Shown one piece after another: positions 42,755 through 52,875 of a DNA stretch of 64,000 nt (the stretch's first letter is position 1; each line of letters begins with the position of its first letter). Under the pieces are notes generated by a model. The model saw nothing but the letters and a program-made list of their open reading frames with translations. It was not told where the DNA came from and searched no databases. The translations under genes and the position numbers were made by a program. This DNA comes from an uncultured Microbulbifer sp. (GTDB lineage: Bacteria; Pseudomonadota; Gammaproteobacteria; Pseudomonadales; Cellvibrionaceae), in assembly GCF_947504145.1 (NCBI RefSeq), contig NZ_CANNGQ010000003.1:186001-250000 (forward strand), in the 5' to 3' direction.

Positions 42755-44872
42755 TTACTCCTCGCCAGTCGCCTCATCCGCTTCCGCCGCTGCATCGGCA
42801 TTGGCTTCTTTGATGGACAGCTTGATACGGCCGCGCTGGTCTACGTCCAGCACCTTCACTTTGACCATCTGACCTTCGCTCAGGTAGTCAGTCACCGCAT
42901 TGACGCGCTCTTCGGCGATCTGGGAAATGTGTACCAGACCGTCTTTGCCCGGCAGGAAGTTTACGAATGCGCCGAAGTCGACGATACGCACAACCTTACC
43001 TTCGTAGATGGCGCCGATCTCGGCTTCCGCGGTGATTTCCTCGATGCGGGTTACCGCCGCTTCCAGGCTCTCACCGTCTTCACCGAATACCTTGATGCTG
43101 CCGTCGTCTTCGATGTCGATGGACGCACCGGTTTCTTCGGTGATGGAGCGAATGGTCGCGCCGCCTTTGCCGATCACGTCGCGGATCTTGTCCGGATGGA
43201 TCTTCAGGGTGGCGTAGCGCGGTGCATTTTCATTCACCACGTCACGGGAAGCACCGATCACCTTGTTCATTTCCGCCAGGATGTGCAGACGCGCATGCAG
43301 GGCCTGCTCAAGAGCGGTTTCCATGATCTCTTCGGTGATGCCTTCGATCTTGATGTCCATCTGCAGAGCAGTCACACCAGACGCGGTACCGGCAACCTTG
43401 AAGTCCATGTCGCCCAGGTGGTCTTCATCACCCAGGATATCGGTCAGAACCGCGAAGCCTTCGTCTTCCTTCACCAGGCCCATAGCGATACCGGCTACCG
43501 GTGCTTTCAGCGGTACACCCGCATCCATCAGCGCCAGGCTGGAACCACATACGGAAGCCATGGAGCTGGAACCGTTGGATTCAGTGATCTCAGAAACCAC
43601 ACGCAGGGTGTACGGGAACTCTTCCGGATTCGGCAGTACCGCAGCGATACCGCGGCGGGCCAGACGGCCGTGGCCGATTTCGCGACGACCGGTTGCACCA
43701 ACACGACCCGCTTCACCTACAGAGTAGGGAGGGAAGTTGTAGTGCAGCATAAAGTAGTCTTTGCGCTCGCCTTCCAGTGCGTCGATGATCTGCGCATCGC
43801 GGGTAGCGCCCAGTGTGGTCACAACCAGTGCCTGGGTTTCACCACGGGTGAACAGCGCGGAACCGTGACCTTTCGGCAGTACGCCAACTTCTACGTTGAT
43901 CGGGCGTACGGTCTTGGTGTCGCGGCCATCGATACGCGGCTCGCCGCGAACAACAGAACCACGAACCGTGGTTTTCTCGAGCTTGCCGAAGTACTTCTTC
44001 ACCAGGCCGGCGTCCACTTCTTCGGTGGCCAGCGCTTCTGCGGCTTCGTTGCGCAGTTCCGCCAGGCGGGTGGTGCGCTGCTGCTTGTCAGTGATCTTGT
44101 ACGCTTCTGCGACTTTCCCACCGAACTGGCTTTCCAGTGCAGATTTCAGCTCTTCGTTGACAGCTTCTGGCTGCCAGTCCCAGGTGGGCTTGCCAGCTTC
44201 GGCCTTCAGCTCTGCGCAGACTTTTACAACCGCCTGCATTTCCTGGTGGGCAAAGAGTACCGCACCCAACATAATGTCTTCCGGCAGCTCTGCCGCTTCG
44301 GATTCCACCATCAGTACCGCGTCTTTGGTACCAGCTACAACCATGTCCAGCTCGGAACCTTTCAGCTCACTGTAACGGGGGTTCAGCAGGTAGCCGTCGG
44401 CTTCGGTATAACCCACGCGCGCCGCACCAATCGGGCCGCTGAAGGGGATACCGGAAACAGACAGGGCGGCGGAGGTGCCGATCATGCCAGCAATATCCGG
44501 ATCCACGTCTTTTTCCGCAGACAGTACGGTGATCATCACCTGAACTTCGTTCATGAAGCCGTTCGGGAACAGCGGGCGGATCGGACGGTCGATCAGGCGG
44601 GAGGTCAGGGTTTCTTTCTCTGACGGACGGCCTTCACGCTTGAAGAAGCCACCGGGGATTTTGCCCGCGGCGTACGCCTTTTCTACGTAGTGTACGGACA
44701 GCGGGAAGAAAGCCTGATCGGGCTTGGCTTCCTTGGCGCCTACAACGGTACACAACACGACGGTCTCACCCATGGTGACCAGCGCTGAGCCAGTGGCCTG
44801 GCGTGCAACACGGCCGGTCTCGATGGTGACCTGGTCTTTTCCGTACTGGAATGTTTTGGTTACTGGATTCAC
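42755..44872 (-). CDS. pnp: Polynucleotide phosphorylase
   Basis: A 705-residue trimeric 3'-5' exoribonuclease of the degradosome. Two RNase PH domains (about 1-140 and 315-550, with [28 protein letters not shown] and [13 protein letters not shown]), a KH domain ([15 protein letters not shown], about 560) and an S1 domain ([23 protein letters not shown], about 625) are in order. I chose the GTG at 44872 ([19 protein letters not shown]), with AGGAAA seven bases upstream; the frame runs on to 44914 without family support. It follows rpsO, as in E. coli, where pnp mRNA is autoregulated through its leader. The C-terminal tail is acidic ([10 protein letters not shown]). Confidence 0.97.
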   Translation of the reverse strand: MNPVTKTFQYGKDQVTIETGRVARQATGSALVTMGETVVLCTVVGAKEAKPDQAFFPLSVHYVEKAYAAGKIPGGFFKREGRPSEKETLTSRLIDRPIRPLFPNGFMNEVQVMITVLSAEKDVDPDIAGMIGTSAALSVSGIPFSGPIGAARVGYTEADGYLLNPRYSELKGSELDMVVAGTKDAVLMVESEAAELPEDIMLGAVLFAHQEMQAVVKVCAELKAEAGKPTWDWQPEAVNEELKSALESQFGGKVAEAYKITDKQQRTTRLAELRNEAAEALATEEVDAGLVKKYFGKLEKTTVRGSVVRGEPRIDGRDTKTVRPINVEVGVLPKGHGSALFTRGETQALVVTTLGATRDAQIIDALEGERKDYFMLHYNFPPYSVGEAGRVGATGRREIGHGRLARRGIAAVLPNPEEFPYTLRVVSEITESNGSSSMASVCGSSLALMDAGVPLKAPVAGIAMGLVKEDEGFAVLTDILGDEDHLGDMDFKVAGTASGVTALQMDIKIEGITEEIMETALEQALHARLHILAEMNKVIGASRDVVNENAPRYATLKIHPDKIRDVIGKGGATIRSITEETGASIDIEDDGSIKVFGEDGESLEAAVTRIEEITAEAEIGAIYEGKVVRIVDFGAFVNFLPGKDGLVHISQIAEERVNAVTDYLSEGQMVKVKVLDVDQRGRIKLSIKEANADAAAEADEATGEE

Positions 44873-44930
44873 TAGTTTCTTTCCTGTTTCCTTACGGCTA
44901 TTGGCCCATTCCAATAGCCCCTACAGTTTT

Positions 44931-44990
44931 TCGCCCGAAGCAGGCGCCTACAGTCATGAATCACTTCGTAGGAGCCCGCCCTGCAGGCGA
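44931..44990. repeat. Inverted pair of REP-like elements between rpsO and pnp
   Basis: A minus-strand copy (44931-44951, GTAGGCGCCTGCTTCGGGCG when read on that strand) and a plus-strand copy (44968-44990, GTAGGAGCCCGCCCTGCAGG then CGA) face away from each other across 16 bases, like a BIME. Transcribed, they would form hairpins in the pnp leader. Confidence 0.6.
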
Positions 44991-45062
44991 ATTTGCCGGC
45001 CTGTTTCACAGGCCCGGCATTTCCGGCGCACACATAGCGCGCCAGAAAATTCGAATTCCATA

Positions 45063-45090
45063 TAGAAGAAAGCCCGCCAAAGGGGCGGGC
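45063..45090 (-). terminator. Terminator/processing hairpin after rpsO
   Basis: On the minus strand GCCCGCC-CCTTT-GGCGGGC followed by TTTCTTCTATA, 12 bases after the rpsO stop. In E. coli an rpsO terminator also lies here and pnp is partly read through. Confidence 0.85.
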
Positions 45091-45102
45091 ATTCTCAGGG
45101 TC

Positions 45103-45372
45103 TTAGCGACGCAGGCCGAGCTTGGCGATCAGCTGAGCGTAGCGGGACAGATCCTTGCGCTTCAGGTAGTCCAGCAGCTTACGACGCTGGTTTACCATGC
45201 GGATCAAACCACGACGAGAGTGGTGGTCTTGCTTGTGGGAAGCAAAGTGACCCTGAAGCTTGTTGATGTTGGCGGTCAGCAGGGCTACCTGGACTTCCGG
45301 GGAACCGGTGTCGCCCTCAGCTTGGCCGTGCTCTTTCAGGATGGCTGCTTTTTCATTTGCAGACAGTGCCAT
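45103..45372 (-). CDS. rpsO: 30S ribosomal protein S15
   Basis: The 89-residue protein is standard in length and sequence ([20 protein letters not shown], then [19 protein letters not shown] and LLDYLKRKD). It binds 16S rRNA early in small-subunit assembly and in E. coli represses its own mRNA. It lies between truB and pnp in the usual order, about 110 bases after truB. Confidence 0.98.
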   Translation of the reverse strand: MALSANEKAAILKEHGQAEGDTGSPEVQVALLTANINKLQGHFASHKQDHHSRRGLIRMVNQRRKLLDYLKRKDLSRYAQLIAKLGLRR

Positions 45373-45410
45373 AACGAATTACCTCGTTCGTAACATGCTT
45401 TGAAAATTCG

Positions 45411-45470
45411 GCTGGCCCGTGCATGTTTACAGGCCAGCTAGTCATGAAAAGCCCACTTCACCTGTAAACA
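45411..45470 (-). promoter_or_regulatory. Overlapping inverted repeats in the truB-rpsO leader
   Basis: Two alternative dyads share bases: GCTGGCC/GGCCAGC (45411-45438) and TGTTTACAGG/CCTGTAAACA (45424-45470). They are mutually exclusive, as expected for a leader that can switch fold. This is where E. coli S15 folds its autoregulatory leader, but no homology was established. Confidence 0.4.
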
Positions 45471-45483
45471 GGATTGTTTCGGC

Positions 45484-46434
45484 TTATTTTACCAACCGGC
45501 GGGGTGCAACCCGCCCGTCATCAGTAATCTCTCCAACGCCTAGAAATTCACCACTTTCCAGGAAGAGGCGCACCATATCACCTTCATCGCCCAAGCGGTA
45601 GACCTGCAGATCCATTACCGGCTGGCCCTGACGCAGATAGTAACCTGTGTCGTCCCCGAGGATCATTTTGGGCAATCCAGAGGCGGGAGAATCCGCCGAA
45701 AGCAGGTGGTGATCCAGCACTTCTGCCTTGTCCTCACCGCGCTCTTCAGTCAGCGCATCCAGGGTGACCGAATCGTCCTCGTGATAGGGCCCAGCGGCGC
45801 TGCGGTGCAGCTTCTCCACGAAGGCCCCCACGCCCAGGGCTTTCCCCAGGTCTTCAGCGAGGCTCCGCACATAAGTGCCCTTGGAGCAATGCACTTCGAT
45901 TTCTGCTCTAGGCAGCTTATCGGGCGAATCGGCTGCGGGGATAAAGCTGAGCAATTCGTAGGAGAATATCTGGATCTGCCGGGCTTCGCGCTCCACCTCA
46001 ATCCCCTGGCGCGCCAGCTTATACAGTGGCTGGCCGTTGTGCTTGAGCGCGGAATACATGGAAGGGATCTGACTAATGGTGCCGCGGAAGTCAGACATGG
46101 CATCCCGCACTTGCTGCTCGGTGATCGCAGACGCATCACACGTCGCGACTACATTGCCGTCGGCGTCGCCAGTCTCTGTGGTCATGCCCAGGCAAAAAGT
46201 GCTGCGGTAGCGTTTGTCGGCATCCAGCAGATACTGCGAGAACTTGGTTGCTTCTCCGAAACAGATCGGCAGCACGCCGGTGGCGAGCGGATCCAGGGCA
46301 CCAGTGTGGCCGGCGCGGTTGGCGAAGAACAGGCGTTTGGCTCTTTGCAGGGCGTCGTTGGCAGAAATACCGGCGGGCTTGTTCAACAACAGCACACCGT
46401 CAATCTGCCGGCCCCATTTTGGTCGGCGGCCCAT
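45484..46434 (-). CDS. truB: tRNA pseudouridine-55 synthase
   Basis: A 316-residue enzyme making the pseudouridine of the tRNA T-loop. The catalytic Asp lies in RAGHTGALDPLATGVLPICFG (about 43-49); KRYRSTFCLGMTTETGD and CSKGTYVRSLAEDLG follow, then a PUA-like C-terminus. Its ATG shares a base with the rbfA stop (TGATG at 46434), so translation is coupled. Confidence 0.97.
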   Translation of the reverse strand: MGRRPKWGRQIDGVLLLNKPAGISANDALQRAKRLFFANRAGHTGALDPLATGVLPICFGEATKFSQYLLDADKRYRSTFCLGMTTETGDADGNVVATCDASAITEQQVRDAMSDFRGTISQIPSMYSALKHNGQPLYKLARQGIEVEREARQIQIFSYELLSFIPAADSPDKLPRAEIEVHCSKGTYVRSLAEDLGKALGVGAFVEKLHRSAAGPYHEDDSVTLDALTEERGEDKAEVLDHHLLSADSPASGLPKMILGDDTGYYLRQGQPVMDLQVYRLGDEGDMVRLFLESGEFLGVGEITDDGRVAPRRLVK

Positions 46435-46853
46435 CAGTCGTTCTGTTCGCCTGATTGGTTTTCGGCGTCGTCTGCGTCTTCGTCAGCCTTTTGCTGATCA
46501 GACTTGACCGCCTTTTCGATCAGCGCCGAGAGGTGCTGGCCGCGCACGGAGGTTTCGTCGTAGCGGAAATGCAGGCGTGGAATGGAGCGCATCTGGATCT
46601 CTTTGGCGAGCTGGGTACGCAGGAAGCCGGCGGCCTTGTTCAGCGCTTCCATGGAGATATCAATCTTGCTGCGGTCGTCCTCACCCACCAGGGTCACAAA
46701 AACTTTAGCGGTGGCTAGATCGCGGCTCACTTCCACGTCGTTGACATTCACCATGCCTACACGCGGGTCGCGCACTTCGTGCTGGATCAGACGGGCCAGC
46801 TCGCGACGCATGGCGTCGGCTACCCGGTCAGCACGGTGGAATTCTTTGGCCAT
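46434..46853 (-). CDS. rbfA: Ribosome-binding factor A
   Basis: A 139-residue KH-fold assembly factor that binds the 30S subunit near 16S helix 1 and helps it mature, especially in the cold. Family residues: RVADAMRRELARLIQHEVRDPRVG, VNDVEVSRDLATAKVFVT, RSIPRLHFRYDET. A charged tail (QQKADEDADDAENQSGEQND) follows the core. It starts 104 bases after infB, and a perfect 21-base-pair hairpin lies just before its AGG ribosome site. Confidence 0.97.
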   Translation of the reverse strand: MAKEFHRADRVADAMRRELARLIQHEVRDPRVGMVNVNDVEVSRDLATAKVFVTLVGEDDRSKIDISMEALNKAAGFLRTQLAKEIQMRSIPRLHFRYDETSVRGQHLSALIEKAVKSDQQKADEDADDAENQSGEQND

Positions 46854-46876
46854 TGTTTACCTATTCAGAATGGCGG

Positions 46877-46922
46877 TTCGCCTGACAACTTTTTTGCTCC
46901 TGCAAAAAAGTTGTCAGGCGAA
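46877..46922 (-). promoter_or_regulatory. Perfect 21-bp hairpin between infB and rbfA
   Basis: Arms 46877-46897 and 46902-46922 are exactly complementary over 21 bases, including a T6/A6 run, with a four-base loop that reads AGGA on the transcribed strand. The hairpin ends 23 bases before the rbfA ATG. No T-run follows, so it is not a standard terminator; RNase III cleavage, a translational block or a GGA-loop (CsrA/RsmA-type) site are possible. Confidence 0.75.
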
Positions 46923-46956
46923 CACTGGCCCCGGCATGCACCGGGGCAACGGACAA

Positions 46957-49782
46957 TTACAGCTCGCGAGCGACCTTGACGATATCGAAGACTTCGATCT
47001 GATCGCCAGCCTTGACGTCATTGTAGTCTTTCACGCCGATACCACACTCCATGCCGTTGCGAACTTCCTGCACGTCGTCTTTGAAGCGACGCAGGGATTC
47101 CAGTTCACCCTGGTAGATCACCACATTGTCGCGCAGTACGCGGATGGGCTTGTTGCGGTAGACGGTGCCCTCGATGACCATACAGCCAGCGATAGCGCCA
47201 AACTTCGGCGAACGGAATACGTCGCGCACCTGGGCGATACCGACGATCTCTTCGCGCAACTCCGGATCCAGCATGCCAGACAGGGCCTGCTTCACTTCGT
47301 CGAGCAGGTTGTAGATCACGCTGTAGTAACGGATTTCAACGCTTTCGGTTTCCGCCAGCTTACGTGCAGCGACATCGGCACGGGTGTTGAAGCCGATCAC
47401 GATGGCGCCGGAGGTCAGTGCTAGGTTGATGTCGTTTTCGGCGATACCACCAACACCACTGGAGACCACGTTTACAGATACTTCTTCGTTGCCGATCTCC
47501 GCCAGTGCAGCGAGGATGGCTTCGAGAGAACCGCGCACGTCCGCTTTGATCACAACCGGCAGTACTTTCTTCTCGCCCGCTTCCATGTCCGCGAACATGT
47601 TTTCCAGCTTGGCGGCCTGCTGACGCTGCATGCGCTCGCGGCGCTCTTTATCGGCGCGCTGTTCGGCTACTTCACGGGCCTTACGCTCGTCGGCAACCAC
47701 CAGGAACTCATCACCAGCGTTCGGTGTGGTGTCCAGGCCCAGCAGCTCAACCGGAGTAGACGGGCCAGCTTCCTTGACGGATTTGCCCAGCTCGTTGGTC
47801 ATGGCGCGTACGCGACCGTAGCTCTGGCCTGCCAGCACGATATCGCCGCGCTTCAGCTCGCCATTCTGAACCAGCAGGGTGGCAACCACACCGCGGCCTT
47901 TTTCCAGGCGAGACTCGATGACCACACCGCTCGCCGGTACGGATGCCTTGGCTTTCAGCTCGAGCATTTCAGACTGCAGGGAAACCGCTTCCAGCAACTC
48001 GTCGATGCCCTGACCGGTATGTGCAGACACTTCGATGAACTGGGTGTCGCCGCCCCAATCTTCCGGGATGACATCTTTTGCAGCCAGTTCGTTCTTCACA
48101 CGATCCGGGTCCGCGCCTTCTTTGTCGCATTTGTTGATAGCAACAACCAGCGGCACACCGGCGGCCTTGGAGTGAGCAACCGCTTCTTCGGTCTGCGGCA
48201 TTACGCCGTCGTCCGCAGCCACAACCAGGATTACCACGTCGGTGGCTTTGGCACCGCGGGCACGCATGGCGGTAAACGCGGCGTGTCCAGGAGTATCCAG
48301 GAAGGCGATCTCGCCCTGGCTGGTCTGCACGCGGTAGGCACCAATGTGCTGGGTAATACCACCGGCTTCGCCGGAGGCAACTTTAGTCTTGCGGATATAG
48401 TCGAGCAGTGAAGTTTTACCGTGGTCGACGTGACCCATTACGGTGACAACCGGCGCGCGGCTGACTTCTTCACCTTCAATATCCTGGGACAGGGCAACGA
48501 GCTTTTCTTCCATCTCGTTTTCGGAGCGCAGAACCACGGTGTGGCCCAGCTCTTCGACGATCAGAGTCGCGGTCTCACGATCCAGGCTCTGATTGATGGT
48601 GACCATCTCGCCCATCTTCATCAGGCGCTTGATCAGCTCACCGGCTTTGATATTCAACTGCTTGGCGAGATCGCCAACAGTGATGGTCTCGCCCAGTTGC
48701 ACTTCGTACACTTGCTTTCCTGTCGGCCTTTTGAAGCCGTGTGTGTTCTTTACTTTCAGCGTCGGGCGAGACAGCGAGCGGGTGCTGCGCTTGTCTTCTT
48801 CGCTTTCGAAGGCTTCCAGTGCAGCATCGTACAGGGAAGTCTTGCTCGACTTCTTGGGGCCACTCTTGCCACGACGACTGCGGCGCTTGCGCGGCTCGTC
48901 GTCATCGCGAACGGCCGTCGCTTCTGCTTCCACTTTGCGACGCAAACCGGGCTTGGCTGCCGCAGCGGTGGTGGCGGTGTCCGCCGCCGGCTTCTGCTTG
49001 GCCTTTTCTGCGCGATCCTTCTGCTCTTGCTCAAGACGCGCGCGCTCAGCTTCGACGCGGGCTTTCTTCTCTTCCAGCTCGGCCGCTTCACGCTCGTTTT
49101 CTTTTTTACGGCGCTCCATGGCAGCGATGCGCATGGCTTCAATGTCGTCGACGTAAGTGGAGCGGATGGGGGCAGGTTCAGGCTTGGGTTTGGCTTGAGG
49201 CTTCGGCTCCGCTTTAGGTGCGGGCTCGGCAGGCGCTTCCACCTTCTCAGGCTCAGCCGGTGCCGGCGCTTCTTCGGCCTTGGCTTCGGCTTCCTGTTTG
49301 GCCTTGGCAGCCGCTTCGGCTTCCTGCTTGGCCTTGGCCTCTTCTTCAGCGCGCTTGGCTTCTGCTGCTGCAGCTTCCTGCTCAGCGCGGGCGCGATCGG
49401 CAGCGGCCAGCTCGGCAGCCGCCAGCTCTTCTTCGGCCTTCTGCAGGGCAGTAGTATCCAGTTCCGCTTCCTGCTCTTCGGTCTCAGCGCGTTTTACGTA
49501 GGTGCGCTTCTTGCGCACTTCCACGTTGACGGTCTTGCGGCCGGTGCCAGATCCGGTCTTGAGCGTCGTGGTGGTTTTGCGCTTGAGGGTAATCTTCTTG
49601 GGTGCAGCGGCCTGCTCCCCGTGACTACTTTTCAGGAAGTTAAGCAGGACCTGCTTCTCTTCTGCGGATACAGGCGCATCTGCTGAAGTGTGGGGCAAAC
49701 CCGCTTCCTGCATCTGCTTGAGCAGACGCTCTTCGGTGGCACCAACCGATTTGGCGAGTTCGCTAACTGTTACTTCGGCCAT
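46957..49782 (-). CDS. infB: Translation initiation factor IF-2
   Basis: A 941-residue GTPase that delivers initiator tRNA to the ribosome. IF2_N domains (about 1-55 and 350-400: [22 protein letters not shown]) flank a long A/E/K-rich coiled linker (about 105-330). The G domain has [12 protein letters not shown] (about 450), DTPGHAAF and [10 protein letters not shown]; domains II-IV follow (C-terminus [23 protein letters not shown]). ATG 49782 has an AGGAGAG site. It lies between nusA and rbfA in the conserved order. Confidence 0.98.
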   Translation of the reverse strand: MAEVTVSELAKSVGATEERLLKQMQEAGLPHTSADAPVSAEEKQVLLNFLKSSHGEQAAAPKKITLKRKTTTTLKTGSGTGRKTVNVEVRKKRTYVKRAETEEQEAELDTTALQKAEEELAAAELAAADRARAEQEAAAAEAKRAEEEAKAKQEAEAAAKAKQEAEAKAEEAPAPAEPEKVEAPAEPAPKAEPKPQAKPKPEPAPIRSTYVDDIEAMRIAAMERRKKENEREAAELEEKKARVEAERARLEQEQKDRAEKAKQKPAADTATTAAAAKPGLRRKVEAEATAVRDDDEPRKRRSRRGKSGPKKSSKTSLYDAALEAFESEEDKRSTRSLSRPTLKVKNTHGFKRPTGKQVYEVQLGETITVGDLAKQLNIKAGELIKRLMKMGEMVTINQSLDRETATLIVEELGHTVVLRSENEMEEKLVALSQDIEGEEVSRAPVVTVMGHVDHGKTSLLDYIRKTKVASGEAGGITQHIGAYRVQTSQGEIAFLDTPGHAAFTAMRARGAKATDVVILVVAADDGVMPQTEEAVAHSKAAGVPLVVAINKCDKEGADPDRVKNELAAKDVIPEDWGGDTQFIEVSAHTGQGIDELLEAVSLQSEMLELKAKASVPASGVVIESRLEKGRGVVATLLVQNGELKRGDIVLAGQSYGRVRAMTNELGKSVKEAGPSTPVELLGLDTTPNAGDEFLVVADERKAREVAEQRADKERRERMQRQQAAKLENMFADMEAGEKKVLPVVIKADVRGSLEAILAALAEIGNEEVSVNVVSSGVGGIAENDINLALTSGAIVIGFNTRADVAARKLAETESVEIRYYSVIYNLLDEVKQALSGMLDPELREEIVGIAQVRDVFRSPKFGAIAGCMVIEGTVYRNKPIRVLRDNVVIYQGELESLRRFKDDVQEVRNGMECGIGVKDYNDVKAGDQIEVFDIVKVAREL

Positions 49783-49806
49783 TCTCTCTCCTAAAAAGTC
49801 ACTTGT

Positions 49807-49861
49807 GGTGGAGCAGCATCAATTCATTTGACTGCTCCACCCTTCGCCTGCTGGGCAGGCT
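49807..49861. repeat. Hairpin and REP-like core between nusA and infB
   Basis: GGTGGAGCAG/CTGCTCCACC (49807-49841) forms a ten-pair stem, and next to it 49844-49861 reads on the minus strand AGCCTGCCCAGCAGGCGA, the core of the REP-like family without its GTAGG head. Both lie in the 139-base nusA-infB gap. Confidence 0.5.
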
Positions 49862-49921
49862 ATTCGGGGCGCGCACTTCACAACGGTGCGCGGGGCCGGG
49901 CGACTGCCCGGCGCTCGGGCA

Positions 49922-51424
49922 TCAAGCCTCTTGATCACTGTCATCGGCGAACCAGGGTTCGCGAGCTTTCATGATCAATGCAGCGGCACGTTCCTGGTCC
50001 ATGCCTTCGATATCCAGCAGGTCGTCTACCGCCTGCTCAGCCAGATCTTCCATAGAAGCAACGCCACGGCTGGCCAGCTGGAATGCCAGCTGACGATCCA
50101 TGCCTTCCATGTTCAGCAGATCTTCCTGGGGCTCGGTGGCGTCCAGCTCTTCTTCCGAGGCCAGGGCCTGGGTCAGCAGAGCGTCTTTGGCACGAGCGCG
50201 CAACTCTTCGGCGATCTCTTCATCGAAGCCTTCGATACCGAGCATTTCTTCCAGCGGTACATAGGCGACTTCCTCAAGTGAGGTAAAGCCTTCGTCGACC
50301 AGTACACCAGCGACATCCTCGTCGATATCCAGGCGCGCCATGAACACTTCCATGATGCTGCCGGATTCTGCCTCCTGCTTGGCCTGCCAGTCCTCAATGC
50401 TCATCACATTGATTTGCCACTGAGTCAGTTCGGACGCCAGGCGTACGTTCTGGCCACTGCGGCCGATCGCCATGGCGAGGTTTTCTTCCGCCACTGCCAC
50501 GTCCATGGAACCGGCATCTTCATCCACCACGATGGACTCGATTTCCGCTGGCGCCATGGCGTTGATGACAAACTGGGCGGGGTTGTCGTCCCACAGCACG
50601 ATGTCCACACGCTCGCCAGACAACTCATTGGAAACGGCCTGAACCCGTGCACCACGCATGCCAACACAGGCGCCGACCGGGTCGATACGGCCATCGTTGG
50701 TATTCACAGCGATCTTGGCACGCAGGCCTGGATCGCGCGCAGCGCCGCGAATTTCGATCACCTGCTCGGAGATCTCGGGCACTTCAATACGGAACAGCTC
50801 AATCAGCATTTCCGGGCAGGAGCGGCTCAGCTTCAATTGCGGCCCGCGGGCTTCCGGCTCAATTTCCAGCAGGATGGCGCGAACGCGGTCACCAAGACGG
50901 AAAATTTCGCGGCCAACCAACTGGTCCCGAGGCAGACGCGCTTCCGCGTTGTTGCCCAGGTCCACGGCGATGAAGTCGCGGGTTACCTTCTTCACGGTTC
51001 CGCTGACCAGATCGCCAACACGGTCGCGATATTCATCAACGATTTTGGCGCGCTCGGCTTCGCGTACCTTTTGCACGATCACCTGCTTGGCGGTCTGTGC
51101 GGCGATGCGGCCGAATTCGACGTTTTCCACCTGCTCACGGTATACGTCACCGGCTTTCAGTTCGGTGTCTTTCTCGTGGGCTTCTTCCAAAGTGAACTGG
51201 GTACCCAGTTCTGCGAGCGTCTCATCGCCTACTACTTCCCAGCTGCGGAAAGTTTCGTAGTCACCCGAGCGACGGTCGATAATCACCTCAACGGTGGAAT
51301 CTTCGTCATAGCGCTTCTTGGTGGCCGTTGCGAGGGCCGCCTCGATTGCCTGGAAAATAATTTCCTGGTCAACGCCTTTCTCGTTGGAAACCGCCTCGGC
51401 TACCAGCAAGATCTCTTTGTTCAT
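49922..51424 (-). CDS. nusA: Transcription elongation/termination factor NusA
   Basis: A 500-residue RNA-polymerase-binding protein. The N-terminal domain (about 1-130) is followed by S1 (about 135-200, [25 protein letters not shown]), two KH domains (about 205-340, [39 protein letters not shown]) and two acidic AR repeats (about 365-495) as in E. coli. ATG 51424 has GAGG upstream. It follows rimP in the usual operon order. Confidence 0.98.
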   Translation of the reverse strand: MNKEILLVAEAVSNEKGVDQEIIFQAIEAALATATKKRYDEDSTVEVIIDRRSGDYETFRSWEVVGDETLAELGTQFTLEEAHEKDTELKAGDVYREQVENVEFGRIAAQTAKQVIVQKVREAERAKIVDEYRDRVGDLVSGTVKKVTRDFIAVDLGNNAEARLPRDQLVGREIFRLGDRVRAILLEIEPEARGPQLKLSRSCPEMLIELFRIEVPEISEQVIEIRGAARDPGLRAKIAVNTNDGRIDPVGACVGMRGARVQAVSNELSGERVDIVLWDDNPAQFVINAMAPAEIESIVVDEDAGSMDVAVAEENLAMAIGRSGQNVRLASELTQWQINVMSIEDWQAKQEAESGSIMEVFMARLDIDEDVAGVLVDEGFTSLEEVAYVPLEEMLGIEGFDEEIAEELRARAKDALLTQALASEEELDATEPQEDLLNMEGMDRQLAFQLASRGVASMEDLAEQAVDDLLDIEGMDQERAAALIMKAREPWFADDSDQEA

Positions 51425-51518
51425 GCAGCTGCCTCTTCAAAAACGCTACGTGCTGACTATTCAATGCTTCGATGTGCGCGATCAGACCTGCGCCACCGGC
51501 TACTTCTGCATTGCCCTT

Positions 51519-51992
51519 TTACTTCTTCCCACCCTCAAACTGAGGGACAATATTCGCTCTCTCGATACTATCGATCGGCAGCAGATATTCGTTTTCGCTG
51601 TCGATGCGCAGGACGATCTCGTCCCCTTCCACACCGGCCAGCAGGCCGCGCCACTTGCGCTGACCGTCCAGCGGCATACGCAGCCGCAACTCTACCTGGG
51701 CGCCAATAAAGCGCTGGTACTGGTCGAGCTTATATAGCGGCCGATCCATGCCTGGAGAGGATACTTCCAGGGTGTACCTGCTGTTGATCGGATCTTCCAC
51801 ATCCATCACCGCACTCACCTGACGGCTGACTTTTTCACAGTCTTCCACGGCGATGCCGCGCTCGGCATCGATATAGATCCGCAGCAGAGCGTTGCGGCCG
51901 TGGGTCTGATAATCGATCCCCCACAACTCGCAATCCAGTGATTCAACCACCGGAGCCAGAAGCTCTTCCAACTGTTCGCGTTTGCTTGCCAT
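51519..51992 (-). CDS. rimP: Ribosome maturation factor RimP
   Basis: A 157-residue factor for 30S assembly. The family N-terminus ELLAPVVESLDCELWGIDY and the motif RIYIDAERGIAVEDCEKVSRQVSAVMDVED are clear, as are VSSPGMDRPL and the C-terminal SH3-like LLPIDSIERANIVPQFEGGKK. I chose ATG 51992; the frame runs on to 52214 through the tRNA terminator, which cannot be coding. It is the first protein gene of the operon led by the two tRNA-fMet genes. Confidence 0.96.
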   Translation of the reverse strand: MASKREQLEELLAPVVESLDCELWGIDYQTHGRNALLRIYIDAERGIAVEDCEKVSRQVSAVMDVEDPINSRYTLEVSSPGMDRPLYKLDQYQRFIGAQVELRLRMPLDGQRKWRGLLAGVEGDEIVLRIDSENEYLLPIDSIERANIVPQFEGGKK

Positions 51993-52164
51993 ATCACCAC
52001 TTTGGCCCGGTGACCGACCGGGGCAGACGTGCAACGGCGTCCGCTCGTTGCAAAAACGAAAAATGGGCAGCGAAGCTGACCCCACGGTCCGAATGAGAAA
52101 CCGCGGCGCCGACTTCCGGCCCATTCGGATGGCAAACCAGGCCAGGCCTGTTTGCCGCAGATAC

Positions 52165-52190
52165 GAAAAAGCCCCTAACAGGGGCTTTAA
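52165..52190 (-). terminator. Terminator between tRNA-fMet and rimP
   Basis: On the minus strand AAAGCCCCT-GTT-AGGGGCTTT followed by TTCG. It lies 37 bases after the second tRNA and 173 bases before rimP, so only part of the transcripts would reach rimP-nusA-infB. Confidence 0.85.
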
Positions 52191-52226
52191 CTGCGCAAAA
52201 ATGTCCTGAAACATTTTCGCAAAATT

Positions 52227-52303
<77 letters not shown>

Positions 52304-52347
52304 ACAACTCTAGGGTTGGCGACCACCTATTAAGTATAGGTAGAATT

Positions 52348-52424
<77 letters not shown>

Positions 52425-52501
52425 CCAACGACCCTGGAAACCGCCCCTGGTAAGTGATCGGTTTCCTGCGGTGGGTTGCCCCAACCGCTCAGAGGCTGCG
52501 C

Positions 52502-52530
52502 ATTCTATTGACCGCCCCCCGGGGAGTCAA
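52502..52530 (-). promoter_or_regulatory. Sigma70 promoter of the tRNA-fMet/rimP unit
   Basis: On the minus strand TTGACT, a 17-base spacer and TAGAAT, followed by a GC-rich GCGCAGCC discriminator, which is typical of stringently controlled stable-RNA promoters. The expected start is near 52494, about 70 bases before the first tRNA. Confidence 0.85.
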
Positions 52531-52875
52531 GTCACTTTTGGCATTTGTTCACACAAGCCGGATTCCGCGCGCAAAGCCACGCCTACACGCCCGGAATTTC
52601 CTCGAATCATACGCTCAATTAACATCCCTCTGCCCTCGCCGTGAGCACCAAAGTACCACTTGGCCACATTTGGAATTGATAGGTATTCTCATTTTCTTTA
52701 TTATCGCGACCTCAATATGACATGGCGCGAACAACACCTGCCGCAGACCGCCCAAACCGGCTCACACGAACAGCGCGCCAGCCGCCAGACCCGCCGCCCA
52801 GCAGCGGCGACCTTGTTATATAGATGCACATTAAACCTACTTATCTTCAAACCTGTTTCTGACTAGGAGCCCAGC
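52531..52875. other. Divergent control region between tRNA and siderophore receptor
   Basis: About 345 bases without a gene. The left edge is the tRNA promoter; the middle carries the Fur-box candidate (52678-52696); the right end leads to the receptor with GGAGC about eight bases before its ATG. Confidence 0.6.
52678..52696 (+). promoter_or_regulatory. Fur box upstream of TonB receptor
   Basis: GATAGGTATTCTCATTTTC matches the 19-base Fur consensus GATAATGATTCTCATTATC at 15 positions. It lies 180 bases upstream of the receptor start, so the receptor and the two genes after it should be induced when iron is short. Confidence 0.8.

Noticed and set aside
42929..44623. A 564-residue open frame antisense to pnp
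   Set aside because: Low-complexity reading of the pnp complement with no start signal; pnp is certain on the other strand.
48421..49686. A 421-residue antisense frame over infB
   Set aside because: Repetitive leucine/phenylalanine/glycine text from the complement of the infB linker; not a protein.
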